A DNA stretch of 42,594 nt from Patescibacteria group bacterium UBA5738 (GTDB lineage Bacteria > Patescibacteriota > Minisyncoccia > Minisyncoccales > UBA5738). Shown in pieces: positions 8,376 to 16,579 of the stretch. The notes beneath the pieces were generated by a model, which was not told where the DNA came from, searched no databases, and saw only the letters and a list, made by a program, of their open reading frames with translations. The stretch lies in the NCBI GenBank assembly GCA_002419295.1, contig DIFW01000017.1, forward strand, positions 169,270-211,863. The letters are read 5' to 3'. The first letter of the stretch is position 1, and the number at the start of each line of letters is the position of its first letter. A program made the translations under genes and the position numbers.

Positions 8376-8437
8376 TTGACAATAGTTTGTTTAGTAGTAT
8401 ATTACTAATTAAGTGGGTTTAATTCGTATTATATTAC
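8376..8437 (+). promoter_or_regulatory. Promoter with near-palindromic direct repeats ahead of the DUF4143 ATPase
   Basis: TTGACA at 8376-8381 and TATATT at 8398-8403 are spaced by 16 bp. The -10 lies inside a near-palindrome AGTAGTATATTACT (8393-8406, one mismatched pair). The half TATATTACTAAT recurs about 33 bp downstream at 8431-8442, before the ATG at 8446. The arrangement would suit an operator read by a dimeric regulator. Confidence 0.5.
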
Positions 8438-8445
8438 TAATAATT

Positions 8446-9744
8446 ATGTTTGAGCAATTATTGGCGGAACAGAATCGGCAGTGGCGCGGCGGGCTTTTGG
8501 AGGCCGGTTTTGAGCGTGAAGTTACCAAGGAGCTGATGGAAGAATACATTTCCACCAAACATATTATTGCGCTGTTGGGCGTGCGGCGATGCGGGAAATC
8601 AACAGTTTTGAAACAAATTATCAATTATTTGATCGGCCAAAAAGTTCCGCCGGAGAATCTTTTGTTCTTGAATTTGGAAACGCCGCTTTTGGAAACATAT
8701 AAAAACGATCCGGTAAATTTGCAAAAGATATACGAGGAATATATTGCGCTGGCGAATCCTAAAAAAGGAATGATATTTGTTTTTTTGGATGAAGTGCAAT
8801 TTTTTCCCAAATGGCAGGTGTTTGTGAAAAGCCTTTATGAAAAAGGAGGTGTGAAATTTTTCATCACCGGATCCAATTCGCAATTGCTTTCGGCGGAAAT
8901 GGCCACTTTGCTTTCCGGCCGCCAGATTATTAAAAAAATTCATCCGTTCAGTTTCCGGGAAATCGCGGTCATTAAAAATGTTGATGTCAAAGATAAGCTT
9001 GCGATTGCCCAAAGTGGAGCGGTTTTGGCAAAAATTTGCGGCGAGTATTTGAAAATGGGCGGATTCCCCGAAGTGGTTTTGGAAGAAAAAGACGATTTGA
9101 AGCGGGAGTTGCTTGCCAATTATTATCGGAGCATATTGTATCAAGATATCGTGCCGCGTTTTGAAATCAAGAAAACTAAAGAAGTGGAAAGCTTGCTTTT
9201 GTATCTTTTTTCCAATATCGGCCAGGGATTTAGTTATAATTCGCTGGGCAAATTTTCTCAAATCCAGGGAAAAACCGCCAAAGAATACATCGGTTTTTTC
9301 GGAAAGTCGTTTTTATTGGCTGAAATTTCAAATTATCAGTTTTCTTTGAAAAAGCAGGAAAATTATCCCAAAAAGATATATGCCGTTGACAATGGATTTA
9401 TGGAAACCGCGGCGTTTTCTTTTAGCGAAAATTTCGGCCGCCTGTTGGAGAATACTGTGTTTGTGAAATTGGCTATGAGCGGTAAAAAAATATATTATTA
9501 TAAAAATTCTTTTGAGTGCGATTTTATCATTAAAGAAAAAACCAAGATAACCGCGGCGATTCAGGTGACCAAGAAAATTGATTCAATGAATGAAAAAAGA
9601 GAAATGGGCGGGCTTTTGGTCGCGATGGAAAAATTTGATTTAAAAAGCGGATTGATAATTACTGAGGCGCAAGAAGAGGAAAAATCGGTTAATGGAAAAA
9701 CGATTAAAATAATTCCTTTATACAAATGGCTTTTGAAAGTTTAA
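8446..9744 (+). CDS. AAA-type ATPase with C-terminal DUF4143 domain
   Basis: 432 residues from ATG 8446 (the GTG at 8413 lies within the promoter-repeat region). N-terminal P-loop ATPase with Walker A GVRRCGKST (about 45-53) and Walker B FVFLDEVQ (Asp115, Glu116), plus the sensor-like FFITGSN. The C-terminal part is the DUF4143 domain, including FECDFIIKEKTKITAAIQV, which resembles the PD-(D/E)xK-like core seen in this family. These ATPases are very common and multicopy in Patescibacteria, archaea and Bacteroidetes; their role is not established, and toxin-antitoxin or mobile-element links have been proposed. A second member is cut by the right window edge (42124-42594). Confidence 0.9.
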   Translation: MFEQLLAEQNRQWRGGLLEAGFEREVTKELMEEYISTKHIIALLGVRRCGKSTVLKQIINYLIGQKVPPENLLFLNLETPLLETYKNDPVNLQKIYEEYIALANPKKGMIFVFLDEVQFFPKWQVFVKSLYEKGGVKFFITGSNSQLLSAEMATLLSGRQIIKKIHPFSFREIAVIKNVDVKDKLAIAQSGAVLAKICGEYLKMGGFPEVVLEEKDDLKRELLANYYRSILYQDIVPRFEIKKTKEVESLLLYLFSNIGQGFSYNSLGKFSQIQGKTAKEYIGFFGKSFLLAEISNYQFSLKKQENYPKKIYAVDNGFMETAAFSFSENFGRLLENTVFVKLAMSGKKIYYYKNSFECDFIIKEKTKITAAIQVTKKIDSMNEKREMGGLLVAMEKFDLKSGLIITEAQEEEKSVNGKTIKIIPLYKWLLKV

Positions 9745-9767
9745 TACCGCGCCGGGAGATGTAAAAA

Positions 9768-10100
9768 ATGAAAATCATCAAGGAAAAATTTAAGACGGAT
9801 CGGGATAACTTGCTTTACTGGGGGAGAGTTTATTTCATTGCCGATAACCGCGAGGCAAAAACCAAAGTATTGTGGGCGATGTCATTTGAATGGGTGCGCC
9901 GCCAATTGCTGGCCGAAGCATGGAAGGAAGACGATGTGGAGCATTTGCTCAACAAAGAGGTGGTTAATAAGATCAAACAAACCAAAAGAAAAGTTTTTAA
10001 TTCTTCGGTGAAGCTTTGGCCGTGCGGGTTGGACGCCAAAGACGAAGCGGCGCTGGTTTTGTATTTGCAGGAAAGAGAAAAAGCGGAACGGCACGGTTAG
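9768..10100 (+). CDS. Hypothetical protein, 110 residues
   Basis: Soluble, mostly helical, rich in Trp, Lys and Glu, with no signal peptide or transmembrane segment. GGGAGATG six bases before the ATG is a good ribosome-binding site. It sits 23 bp after the ATPase gene and 17 bp before the glycosyltransferase, so it probably shares their transcript. No conserved motif is recognised. Confidence 0.7.
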   Translation: MKIIKEKFKTDRDNLLYWGRVYFIADNREAKTKVLWAMSFEWVRRQLLAEAWKEDDVEHLLNKEVVNKIKQTKRKVFNSSVKLWPCGLDAKDEAALVLYLQEREKAERHG

Positions 10101-10117
10101 ATTATTTTTAGAAAAAA

Positions 10118-11197
10118 ATGAAAAAGATTTTGGTGGTTTCAATGAAAACCGGATGGGGCCATATTAGAGCCGCGCAGGCATTGGAAGATTACGCCAAGAA
10201 TAATTTGCCGGATTTTAAGATCAGCCATGTTGATCTTTGTGAGATTGAACCGGGGCTTGGCAAATTTTTTGAAATTTTTTATGACATTACCAATGATCAT
10301 TTGCCCACGATTTGGGGCGCGGTTTATGAAACTTTTGACAAAGAGATGATTTCTTCGGCGTTTCGCAAAGCGAACGGATTCCAGAGATTATTCCGGCGCC
10401 GCATTGGCCGCTATTTAAGGAAGCAAGCCGTGGACGGAGTTATTTTCACCAATGTTATTCCCGCGCCCATGGTGGCGCCGGTATGCCGCGAAATTTATCC
10501 TGGAATACCGATGGCGGTCGTGGTCACCGATTACCACGGCCATTCTTATTATAATGTGCCATTGATCAACCGGTATTTCGTGGCGATTCCTGAAGTCAAG
10601 AACGACTTGATCCGGGTGGGCGTTGATGAAAAAAAGATTGCCGTTACCGGCATACCTGTCGGCCAAAAATTTTACGGTCGTTACGATCAAGGCGGTTTGA
10701 AACGCAAGCTTGGGCTTGGTAATGGCTTGAAAACGGTGACATTCATCAGCCGCCTGTCAAAGGATTTCGTGCTACCGGTTATCAAAAGATTGCTGGAACG
10801 CGGAGAAAAAATAAATTTGGTAATGATTTGCGGCGGCAATAATGATCTTTATAAAAAAATAAAAGATGAAATCCCGACGCGAAAAAATTTTAAACTGGTT
10901 AATTGGACCAACCGCATCGACGAATACATGAAAATTGCCGACGCGGTGATCAGCAAGCCCGGGGGATTGGTGATTTCGGAATGTCTGGCGCTTGGCAGGA
11001 AGATAATTATGACCGATCCGATTCCGGGCCAGGAAGAACGCAACGCGGAGTTTATTGCCAAATACGGCTACGGCGTGTTGGCGCTTGCGCCGGATGAAAT
11101 TATCGCGGCGGTTGAAAAGATATTGATTATGCCGCGCGCCGGACAGATAGCGGCGCGGTCCGATTCTTGCGCGGAAATTCTAAAATATTTTGAATAA
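10118..11197 (+). CDS. MGDG synthase/UgtP-type glycolipid glycosyltransferase (GT28)
   Basis: 359 residues. The N-terminus KKILVVSMKTGWGHIRAAQAL carries the GxGHxxAAxAL signature of the monogalactosyldiacylglycerol synthase and processive diacylglycerol glucosyltransferase family. The C-terminal nucleotide-sugar domain has the motif SKPGGLVISECLALGRKII followed by PGQEERNAEFI. It should transfer a sugar from a nucleotide donor to diacylglycerol on the cytoplasmic membrane face; MurG-like activity is less likely, because the N-terminal signature is of the lipid type. It is followed one base later by the phosphatase gene, so they are translationally close. The donor sugar cannot be told. Confidence 0.85.
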   Translation: MKKILVVSMKTGWGHIRAAQALEDYAKNNLPDFKISHVDLCEIEPGLGKFFEIFYDITNDHLPTIWGAVYETFDKEMISSAFRKANGFQRLFRRRIGRYLRKQAVDGVIFTNVIPAPMVAPVCREIYPGIPMAVVVTDYHGHSYYNVPLINRYFVAIPEVKNDLIRVGVDEKKIAVTGIPVGQKFYGRYDQGGLKRKLGLGNGLKTVTFISRLSKDFVLPVIKRLLERGEKINLVMICGGNNDLYKKIKDEIPTRKNFKLVNWTNRIDEYMKIADAVISKPGGLVISECLALGRKIIMTDPIPGQEERNAEFIAKYGYGVLALAPDEIIAAVEKILIMPRAGQIAARSDSCAEILKYFE

Positions 11198-11198
11198 T

Positions 11199-11846
11199 AT
11201 GTCTAATAAAAAATTGATTTGTTTTGATGTTGACGGAACATTGACCGAAACCAAATCTTCGTGGGCGTTTCTTACCGGTAATTTGGGTTGCCCGGTTGAA
11301 AAGGTGGTTGAAATATATGAAAAAACCAAAAATGGTTCAATGTCGTTTGAGGAAGGCGTCGATTCTCTTGAAAAAATGTATTTTGAGAGCGGCAAAGCTT
11401 CCAAACAAAATATTCAAGATATTTTCAATAAAATCTCTTTAAGGGATGACGCAAAAGAAACGGTTGATCATCTCAAGCAGTCGGGCTATGGAGTGTATTT
11501 GATTTCAGGAAGCATTGATCTTTATCTGGATATTGTCGCGCAAAAGGTGGGAGCGGATGGTTTTTTTGGCCATGCGTCATTTGATTTTGACAATAGCGGA
11601 GTACTCGCGAAAATCAATTACGGCCGCGAACAAGGGCCGACGAAAGCAAGACAAATAAAAGAACTTTCGCGAAAGCTGGATGTGCCGGACCGGCAAGTAA
11701 TTTTTGTCGGTGACAGCCGAAACGACATTGAAGCTTTTAAGCTCACCGGGAACGGAATCGCGATTTATCCTTATGATCGGGAATTGGAAGAAATCGCGTG
11801 GAAGAAAATCAAATCATTGTCAGAAATTAAGGATATATTACAATAA
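11199..11846 (+). CDS. HAD-superfamily phosphatase, SerB-like (HAD-IB)
   Basis: 215 residues from ATG 11199; a TTG at 11190 overlaps the upstream stop codon. HAD motif I is DVDGTLT with Asp10 and Asp12; motif II is the serine in LISGS; the C-terminal motif is VGDSRNDIEAF. The cap has the small helical form of the phosphoserine-phosphatase-like subgroup. It starts one base after the glycosyltransferase stop. It could dephosphorylate a lipid or sugar phosphate made in the same pathway, but phosphoserine phosphatase-like activity is equally possible. Confidence 0.85.
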   Translation: MSNKKLICFDVDGTLTETKSSWAFLTGNLGCPVEKVVEIYEKTKNGSMSFEEGVDSLEKMYFESGKASKQNIQDIFNKISLRDDAKETVDHLKQSGYGVYLISGSIDLYLDIVAQKVGADGFFGHASFDFDNSGVLAKINYGREQGPTKARQIKELSRKLDVPDRQVIFVGDSRNDIEAFKLTGNGIAIYPYDRELEEIAWKKIKSLSEIKDILQ

Positions 11847-11890
11847 TTGAAAGGTCGGGGGAATAAGCCATTTGTTTAATTTTAAAAATT

Positions 11891-12094
11891 ATGAAACTTA
11901 ATTGGTTCGACATTACCGCGCTGGTGCTGGTCATCGTTGGCGGCCTTAATTGGGGATTGATGGGGTTGTTTGGATTTAATTTGGTGCAACAGCTGTTCGG
12001 CGCGGTGGCAATGTTGGAGAAAACCGTTTATGTGCTGGTTGGCTTGGCCGCGGTCTATGTGGCGATGGTAACTCCCAAGTTGAATAAAGCATAA
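11891..12094 (+). CDS. DUF378 family small membrane protein
   Basis: 67 residues with two transmembrane helices. The sequence LNWFDITALVLVIVGGLNWG followed by a second helix after the LFGAV segment is characteristic of the DUF378 (YuzA-like) family, whose function is unknown. Start ATG 11891. It lies upstream of a strong bidirectional terminator at 12124-12149, which closes this plus-strand run. Confidence 0.85.
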   Translation: MKLNWFDITALVLVIVGGLNWGLMGLFGFNLVQQLFGAVAMLEKTVYVLVGLAAVYVAMVTPKLNKA

Positions 12095-12123
12095 AGCGAT
12101 GGGAAGCGGGCAAAACAAAATAT

Positions 12124-12149
12124 AAAAAACGGCCCCAAGGCCGTTTTTT
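12124..12149. terminator. Bidirectional rho-independent terminator between convergent genes
   Basis: AAAAAACGGCC (12124-12134), loop CCAA, GGCCGTTTTTT (12139-12149): an 11-bp perfect stem. The T-run follows on both strands, so it serves both the plus-strand operon ending with the DUF378 gene and the minus-strand protease gene. Confidence 0.92.
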
Positions 12150-12178
12150 GCGCGAACAAATGATATTTGCAATTATAT

Positions 12179-13222
12179 TCAGCAATTTTTTCGTTCCAGC
12201 AGGCGGATGCCCAATTTTAAAATTTTTCCTTCGCGTAAAACCGCCATAGGAATTTCATCGCCGATCTTGCAGTCTTGCAGAATGTCGGTTAACAGCCGCT
12301 GGTTGGAAATTTTTTGTCCGCCGAATTCCAAAATAATGTCATATTCTTTCAATCCGGCAAGAGCCGCGGCGCTTCCCGGGATTACCGCCGGTTCGCCGAA
12401 TGTTTCGCGCACGATCAAAGCGCCATAGTCAACCGGAAGCTTGTTGGCCTGCGCGATTTCGGCATTGAGGATTACATAGCGGATACCCATGAACGGCCGC
12501 TTCAATTTGCCGTATTTTAGCACTTCCTCAAGCATTTTTTTGGCATAATTGACCGGAATCGCAAAGCACAAATTTTGCGCGCCCATCACTGTGGCGGTGT
12601 TAATGCCGATGGCTTGCGATCGCATATTGACCAGCGGTCCGCCCGAATTCCCGGGGTTGATGGCCGCATCGGTTTGAATCAGACCGCGGAGGCTGGTTTC
12701 CTGCATTTTGCTTCCGCCATAAGCGGTGATTTTGCGGCTTAATCCCGAAACAATACCGGCCGAAAGAGTGTCGTCAAACTCTCCCATGGGATTGCCCACC
12801 GCGAGTACCGGTTCGCCCAGCTGGATGGTTTCGGAATTTCCCATTTTTAAATAAGGGAGTTTCCGCGCGTCAATTTTGAGTATCGCCACATCAATCAAGG
12901 GATCTTTTGCCAGTACTTGGCATTCGTATTTATGCTCCGGATCAATAATGGCGGTGTAGCTGGCGTCAACATCATCTACCACATGAGAGCAGGTGATGAT
13001 GTATCCGTCCGGAGAAATGACAAATCCCGAACCGCCGCCGACTTTGGTTTTTTCTTGAGAATTATCAATCTTGGGAACCACAGTTTGTTGGTCGCCCAGC
13101 GGGACGAAATAGAAACCTTCCACGCGGGAAACATCTTTGGAAACCACAATGGTGATTACCGCCGGACACACTTTCTTGGCAACCGAAACTATCGGCGAGA
13201 GGGGTGTTTTTTGTTTTGGCAT
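12179..13222 (-). CDS. HtrA/DegP-type serine protease with C-terminal PDZ domain
   Basis: 347 residues with a trypsin-like protease domain and one PDZ domain (about 245-340). The triad is His80 (ITCSHVV), Asp111 (LIDVAIL) and Ser193 (NPGNSGGP). Family members degrade misfolded envelope proteins. No signal peptide or transmembrane anchor is visible: the N-terminus MPKQKTPLSPIVSVAKKV is basic and not hydrophobic, and no better upstream start is evident. Either this copy is cytoplasmic or it is exported by an unusual route. It has convergent orientation with the upstream operon and shares its terminator. Codon use looks like that of the neighbouring chromosome. Confidence 0.93.
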   Translation of the reverse strand: MPKQKTPLSPIVSVAKKVCPAVITIVVSKDVSRVEGFYFVPLGDQQTVVPKIDNSQEKTKVGGGSGFVISPDGYIITCSHVVDDVDASYTAIIDPEHKYECQVLAKDPLIDVAILKIDARKLPYLKMGNSETIQLGEPVLAVGNPMGEFDDTLSAGIVSGLSRKITAYGGSKMQETSLRGLIQTDAAINPGNSGGPLVNMRSQAIGINTATVMGAQNLCFAIPVNYAKKMLEEVLKYGKLKRPFMGIRYVILNAEIAQANKLPVDYGALIVRETFGEPAVIPGSAAALAGLKEYDIILEFGGQKISNQRLLTDILQDCKIGDEIPMAVLREGKILKLGIRLLERKNC

Positions 13223-13255
13223 TTATTTTGGATTATCCGATTATCAGCCATTTTA

Positions 13256-15151
13256 TCATCTAATTTCGTTGCCAACAAGTATTTTTTTTGTTAAACTCCC
13301 TTTGTATTCAAGCAATCCGAATTTGCATCTTTTGTATTTATTTGAAAATTGAAAATTGAAAATTATCCCGCCGGCAGGCGGGAGGTATCCGCCCCCATAG
13401 TTCAATGGACAGAACGAGAGACTCCTAAGCTCTAGATCCAGGTTCGATTCCTGGCGGGGGCACAAATTTTGCGAAGCAAATTTTAATTTTATTGCTGTTG
13501 GGTTTCTAGAAAAGAACAAAGATTGCAAAATTGGAAATTTATTGTAGTATCCAATTATTAAGGGCCTGTAGTATAGTGGTATCACGCCTCCATGGCATGG
13601 AGGTAATCGGGGTCCGATTCCCCGCAGGTCCACAACAATCGAATTTTCGGGCGAAAGCCCGATTTTTTTGTGCGCGGCGGCTAACGCCGCCCATTCATTT
13701 TGGGGCAATGCGAAGATTTTTTTGGCGGAAAGCGAGAGGTTCGAGCCGAAGATTTTTTTGGCGGATGATTTTTTGGCGGATAGATCGGTTTTTTTGGCGA
13801 TTTCCCGCATATTTTGAGCGTCTTTTAACCATTGGCGGAGAGGTTCGAGCCAATCATTTTGGCCCCGCTCAATTTCGGTGATTTTTTCTTCCAGCGTCCT
13901 TTTGGCGGAAACAAACTTTGCTTTTTCCGCGCGATAAATTTCCCGCTCAATGTCCTGTTCAAGATAAGCGTCCAAAAGCCGCTGGATTCTTATATTTATA
14001 TTTTCCAGCTTTATTCGCGATTCCTCGATGAAGCTGGCCGAAGATTGAGCAAGTTTTTGCTCGTCTTCGTCCGCCATTCGGGACATTTGCTTTGCCCAGT
14101 TTTCGGGCAAAGCGAATTTTTGTATTTCCTGCGATAACTGCCGGTCAAGTTCTTCTTCTCTAATGAACGGTTCGGAGCATTTCGCGGGCTTTGATTTTTT
14201 AGTACAGCGGTAATAAATGTATTCGTGAACATTGCCGTTTTTCTGGTGTTTTGTTTTCCTTTCGGCGGTTATCGCCATCCCGCAACCGCCGCAACGGATC
14301 AAGCCGCAAAACGGTCGCGGATCGTTTTCCGGCTGGCGGTGTATGTGCGTTCTTTGTTTTAAAACTTCCTGCACTTTGTCAAAAAGTTTCTTTGGTATGA
14401 TTTGCTCGTGCCTGCCTTCGTGAAGCTCGCCGGAATAGCGGAATAATCCGCAATAGAACGGATTGGAAAGAATAAACGACACCCTCGAAAGGTGGAGCGG
14501 TTTTTTACATTTAGCCATTATGCCGTTCTCGGCGAAAAAGGCGGCAATATCTTCAAGGCGTTGGTCGCCTTGCGAATACAGCTGGAAAGCTTTTTGCACT
14601 ATCTTTGATCTCTTCCGGTCAACGACAACTTTTTTTATTCTCACATCGTTTAAATAGCCGAGGGGAGCGATGCCCGGATAATCGCCGCGCCGCACTTTTT
14701 CGCGCTGGCCGCGCATCGTGTTCGTTCTCAAATCAATGATGAACTGGTTGGCCATTCCAAACTCCACGCTCATCATTAGCACATTATCGGCGGGCAGATA
14801 GCCCCGGTCGTGGGTTTGGATATGCTGGATTTTGCCGCATTGTAACATCCAGCTGATCTGGCCGCCGTCAATCGGGTTGCGGGCCAGACGATCAAGCTTC
14901 CAGCAGATCACGCCTTGCGCTTCGCCCTTTTCAATGCGCGAAAGCATATCGGTAAAGATCGGACGGCCCGGAACCTTGGCCGACCGCTTCTCAATAAAGG
15001 TTTCAACGATATGCAGGTTTTCGAGCTTGGCAAAGGCCCGCAACTCGGAAAGCTGCGCGTCAATTGATAAAACCTGCCGGTCTTCGGTATCGGTGGATTT
15101 TCGGACGTAGAGAAAATAATTATTTACGGTAGATATATTTTTTGTTATCAT
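13256..15151 (-). CDS. Large serine recombinase (integrase) with read-through tail across attL and two tRNAs
   Basis: Catalyses integration and excision by serine chemistry. Domains: resolvase catalytic domain with Ser19 in YVRKS and the segment CWKLDRLARN; recombinase domain (about 170-280); zinc ribbon CGGCGM...YYRCTKKSKPAKC (about 310-355); then a coiled coil. The element-encoded part ends at about residue 507 (ENSIVV, base 13631). The frame then runs antisense through tRNA-Ala and tRNA-Arg to a stop at 13256, adding about 120 residues of host sequence (DLRGIGPRLPPCHGG and on). In the internal att copy the same C-terminus ends SLYESARTHFTKNC, probably the native end in the circular form. 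Divergent from the Xre gene at 15205. Catalytic residues are intact; the tail may be cleaved, tolerated, or not translated. Confidence 0.88.
   Translation of the reverse strand: MITKNISTVNNYFLYVRKSTDTEDRQVLSIDAQLSELRAFAKLENLHIVETFIEKRSAKVPGRPIFTDMLSRIEKGEAQGVICWKLDRLARNPIDGGQISWMLQCGKIQHIQTHDRGYLPADNVLMMSVEFGMANQFIIDLRTNTMRGQREKVRRGDYPGIAPLGYLNDVRIKKVVVDRKRSKIVQKAFQLYSQGDQRLEDIAAFFAENGIMAKCKKPLHLSRVSFILSNPFYCGLFRYSGELHEGRHEQIIPKKLFDKVQEVLKQRTHIHRQPENDPRPFCGLIRCGGCGMAITAERKTKHQKNGNVHEYIYYRCTKKSKPAKCSEPFIREEELDRQLSQEIQKFALPENWAKQMSRMADEDEQKLAQSSASFIEESRIKLENINIRIQRLLDAYLEQDIEREIYRAEKAKFVSAKRTLEEKITEIERGQNDWLEPLRQWLKDAQNMREIAKKTDLSAKKSSAKKIFGSNLSLSAKKIFALPQNEWAALAAAHKKIGLSPENSIVVDLRGIGPRLPPCHGGVIPLYYRPLIIGYYNKFPILQSLFFSRNPTAIKLKFASQNLCPRQESNLDLELRSLSFCPLNYGGGYLPPAGGIIFNFQFSNKYKRCKFGLLEYKGSLTKKILVGNEIR
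13367..13382. repeat. GC-rich hairpin in an AATTGAAAATTG spacer
   Basis: CCCGCC-GGCA-GGCGGG follows GAAAATTGAAAATTGAAAATT just upstream of tRNA-Arg. It belongs to the same class of intergenic palindromes as those at 6678 and 35537. Confidence 0.5.
13391..13462 (+). tRNA. tRNA-Arg (anticodon CCU)
   Basis: Acceptor arms GCCCCCA and CGGGGGC pair at six of seven positions. D-stem GTTC/GAAC, anticodon loop CTCCTAA with anticodon CCT, T-arm CCAGG-TTCGATT-CCTGG, discriminator A at 13462. CCA is not fully encoded. The A7:C66 mismatch and a weak last anticodon-stem pair are the only irregularities. Confidence 0.9.
13562..13632 (+). tRNA. tRNA-Ala (anticodon GGC), integration target of the island
   Basis: Acceptor arms GGGCCTG and CAGGTCC, including the G3:U70 pair that identifies alanine tRNAs; anticodon stem CCTCC/GGAGG with loop ATGGCAT, anticodon GGC; T-arm CGGGG-TCCGATT-CCCCG; discriminator A at 13632. 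The D-stem is weak. The last bases CA belong to the CACAA core shared by both ends of the island, so the gene is left complete by the insertion. Its native terminator now lies at 30034-30062, at the far end of the element. Confidence 0.88.
13631..13735 (+). repeat. attL and left inverted arm (copy 1)
   Basis: The 105 bp from the tRNA end inward are the reverse complement of 18432-18536 with one difference (CGCATTG versus CGCGTTG, read on the recombinase strand). It includes a hairpin, AATTTTCGGGCGAAAGCCCGATTT. It overlaps the 3' coding end of the recombinase. The crossover core is CACAA at 13631-13635. Confidence 0.9.
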
Positions 15152-15171
15152 GGAATTGTAGATAAAAACTT

Positions 15172-15187
15172 ACTATAATTTAATAGT
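15172..15187. promoter_or_regulatory. Palindromic -10 region between recombinase and Xre genes
   Basis: ACTATAATTTAATAGT has 5-bp arms (ACTAT/ATAGT), and TATAAT at 15174-15179 lies inside it, 18-31 bases before the Xre ATG. A candidate autoregulatory operator for the small Xre protein in the 53-bp divergent gap. No clear -35 is seen. Confidence 0.4.
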
Positions 15188-15204
15188 ATCAAAATCTGGA
15201 TATT

Positions 15205-15402
15205 ATGGCAACGATAGGCGAAAACATAAAAAAGTTAAGAACAAAGCAAGGATTGACCCAAGACGATCTCGTTAAAAAAACTGGGTTAAAATATTCAACT
15301 TTTGCCAAAATTGAAGGTGGTTTTGTCAAAAAGCCGGGGGTTCAGATGATCGCGGCTATTGCCAAAGCCCTTGGTGTTTCTATGGAAGATTTAATGAGAT
15401 AA
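15205..15402 (+). CDS. Xre-family helix-turn-helix regulator (C-protein-like)
   Basis: 65 residues, almost entirely an Xre/cro-type HTH: IGENIKKLRTKQGLTQDDLVKKTGLKYSTFAKIEGG, then a C-terminal helix pair ending ALGVSMEDLMR. The size and position directly upstream of a DNA methyltransferase match controller proteins of restriction-modification systems, which delay expression of the toxic partner until methylation is complete. It could instead repress the divergent recombinase. Ninety-seven bases separate it from the methyltransferase. Confidence 0.88.
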   Translation: MATIGENIKKLRTKQGLTQDDLVKKTGLKYSTFAKIEGGFVKKPGVQMIAAIAKALGVSMEDLMR

Positions 15403-15499
15403 TTACATTGGGTAATTTTGAAAAAAGAAATAACCGGAATCGATCATTAAATTTAAAAACATTGTTAAAAATAACGATCAATAGAAGATCATAAAAGCG

Positions 15500-16579
15500 A
15501 TGAAACCAAAATTGCGAAAAATAAAAGTTGTTGATCTATTTTGCGGAATAGGCGGTTTGACGCATGGCCTCATTAAAGAGGGGCTTGATGTTGTTGCGGG
15601 AATAGATAATGACGATTCGTGCAAGTTTGGGTATGAGTATAACAATAAAAAAACCAAGTTTATCAATAAGGATATATTGCAGGTTTCTGCAAACGAGATA
15701 AATCAATTATTCGGTGAAAAAGAAACGACAATAAGGGTATTGGCTGGTTGTGCGCCATGTCAGCCGTTTTCGAAATTAAATTTGAACGAAATCACTGAAA
15801 AACAACTTGAGCCGCTCGGAAAATTTGCCGAGCTGATTAATGAAATCAAGCCGGACATTGTTTCTATGGAAAACGTTAGCGAGCTTGCCAAAATGAATAA
15901 ATATCCGATTTTCAAAACATTCTTGGATGTTCTTGAAAGAAATGGATACCATTACAAATACGAAATCGTTAATGTTTCCGAATACGGCGTTCCGCAAAAC
16001 CGGAAGCGTTTAGTTTTGCTAGCGTCAAAATTAGGTGAGATTGAACTTGTAAAAAGGACTCATAAGAATAAAAAAGTAACAGTTAGGGATGTTATTAAAA
16101 ATCTCCCACCATTAAAAGATGGGGAGGCGAGCCAAGATGATCCTCTTCACCAGGCGAGGAAACTAAGCGCGACAAATTTACAGAGAATAAAAGCAACGCC
16201 TCATGATGGCGGCAATTCTGATAGTTGGAGCGATGATCTAATTTTGAAATGCCACAAAAAAAAATCCGGTAAGACATATAGCGGTACGGTGTACGGTCGT
16301 ATGCGTTGGGATGAACCCGCTCCGACTATGACTACTCAATGCATCGGCCTCGGCAACGGGCGTTTTGGTCATCCAGAACAAGATAGAGCAATCAGTCTTC
16401 GTGAGGCCGCCATTTTTCAAACTTTTCCCGAAACTTATCAATTTCTCGATCCTGATATGCCATTTACTACGGGCAAGGTTGCAAAGTTTATAGGCAATGC
16501 CGTACCTGTAAAACTTGGATCGGTTATCGGAAAAAGCATTAAGGAACACTTAAACAAAAGCTATGGAAAAAGAAGATAA
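15500..16579 (+). CDS. DNA (cytosine-5) methyltransferase
   Basis: Methylates C5 of cytosine in a specific DNA site using SAM. It is 359 residues with the m5C order of motifs: I VDLFCGIGGL (11-20), IV GCAPCQPFS with catalytic Cys87, VI SMENV, VIII QNRKRLVLLAS, a target-recognition segment (about 205-275), and X GNAVPVKLG near the C-terminus. All key residues are present. Its last 17 bases overlap the start of the ATPase gene, so the two are translationally coupled. Noticeably richer in A/T than flanking chromosome, which supports transfer. The target site cannot be read from sequence. No restriction endonuclease of recognisable type is adjacent. Confidence 0.95.
   Translation: MKPKLRKIKVVDLFCGIGGLTHGLIKEGLDVVAGIDNDDSCKFGYEYNNKKTKFINKDILQVSANEINQLFGEKETTIRVLAGCAPCQPFSKLNLNEITEKQLEPLGKFAELINEIKPDIVSMENVSELAKMNKYPIFKTFLDVLERNGYHYKYEIVNVSEYGVPQNRKRLVLLASKLGEIELVKRTHKNKKVTVRDVIKNLPPLKDGEASQDDPLHQARKLSATNLQRIKATPHDGGNSDSWSDDLILKCHKKKSGKTYSGTVYGRMRWDEPAPTMTTQCIGLGNGRFGHPEQDRAISLREAAIFQTFPETYQFLDPDMPFTTGKVAKFIGNAVPVKLGSVIGKSIKEHLNKSYGKRR

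Noticed and set aside
12917..13352. Plus-strand open frames opposite the HtrA-type gene
   Set aside because: They mirror the codon pattern of the minus-strand protease, whose catalytic motifs are unmistakable; no ribosome-binding site or domain of their own.
13531..15110. Plus-strand frames across tRNA-Ala and opposite the recombinase
   Set aside because: Shadows of the recombinase and of the tRNA; the recombinase has all its domains on the minus strand.
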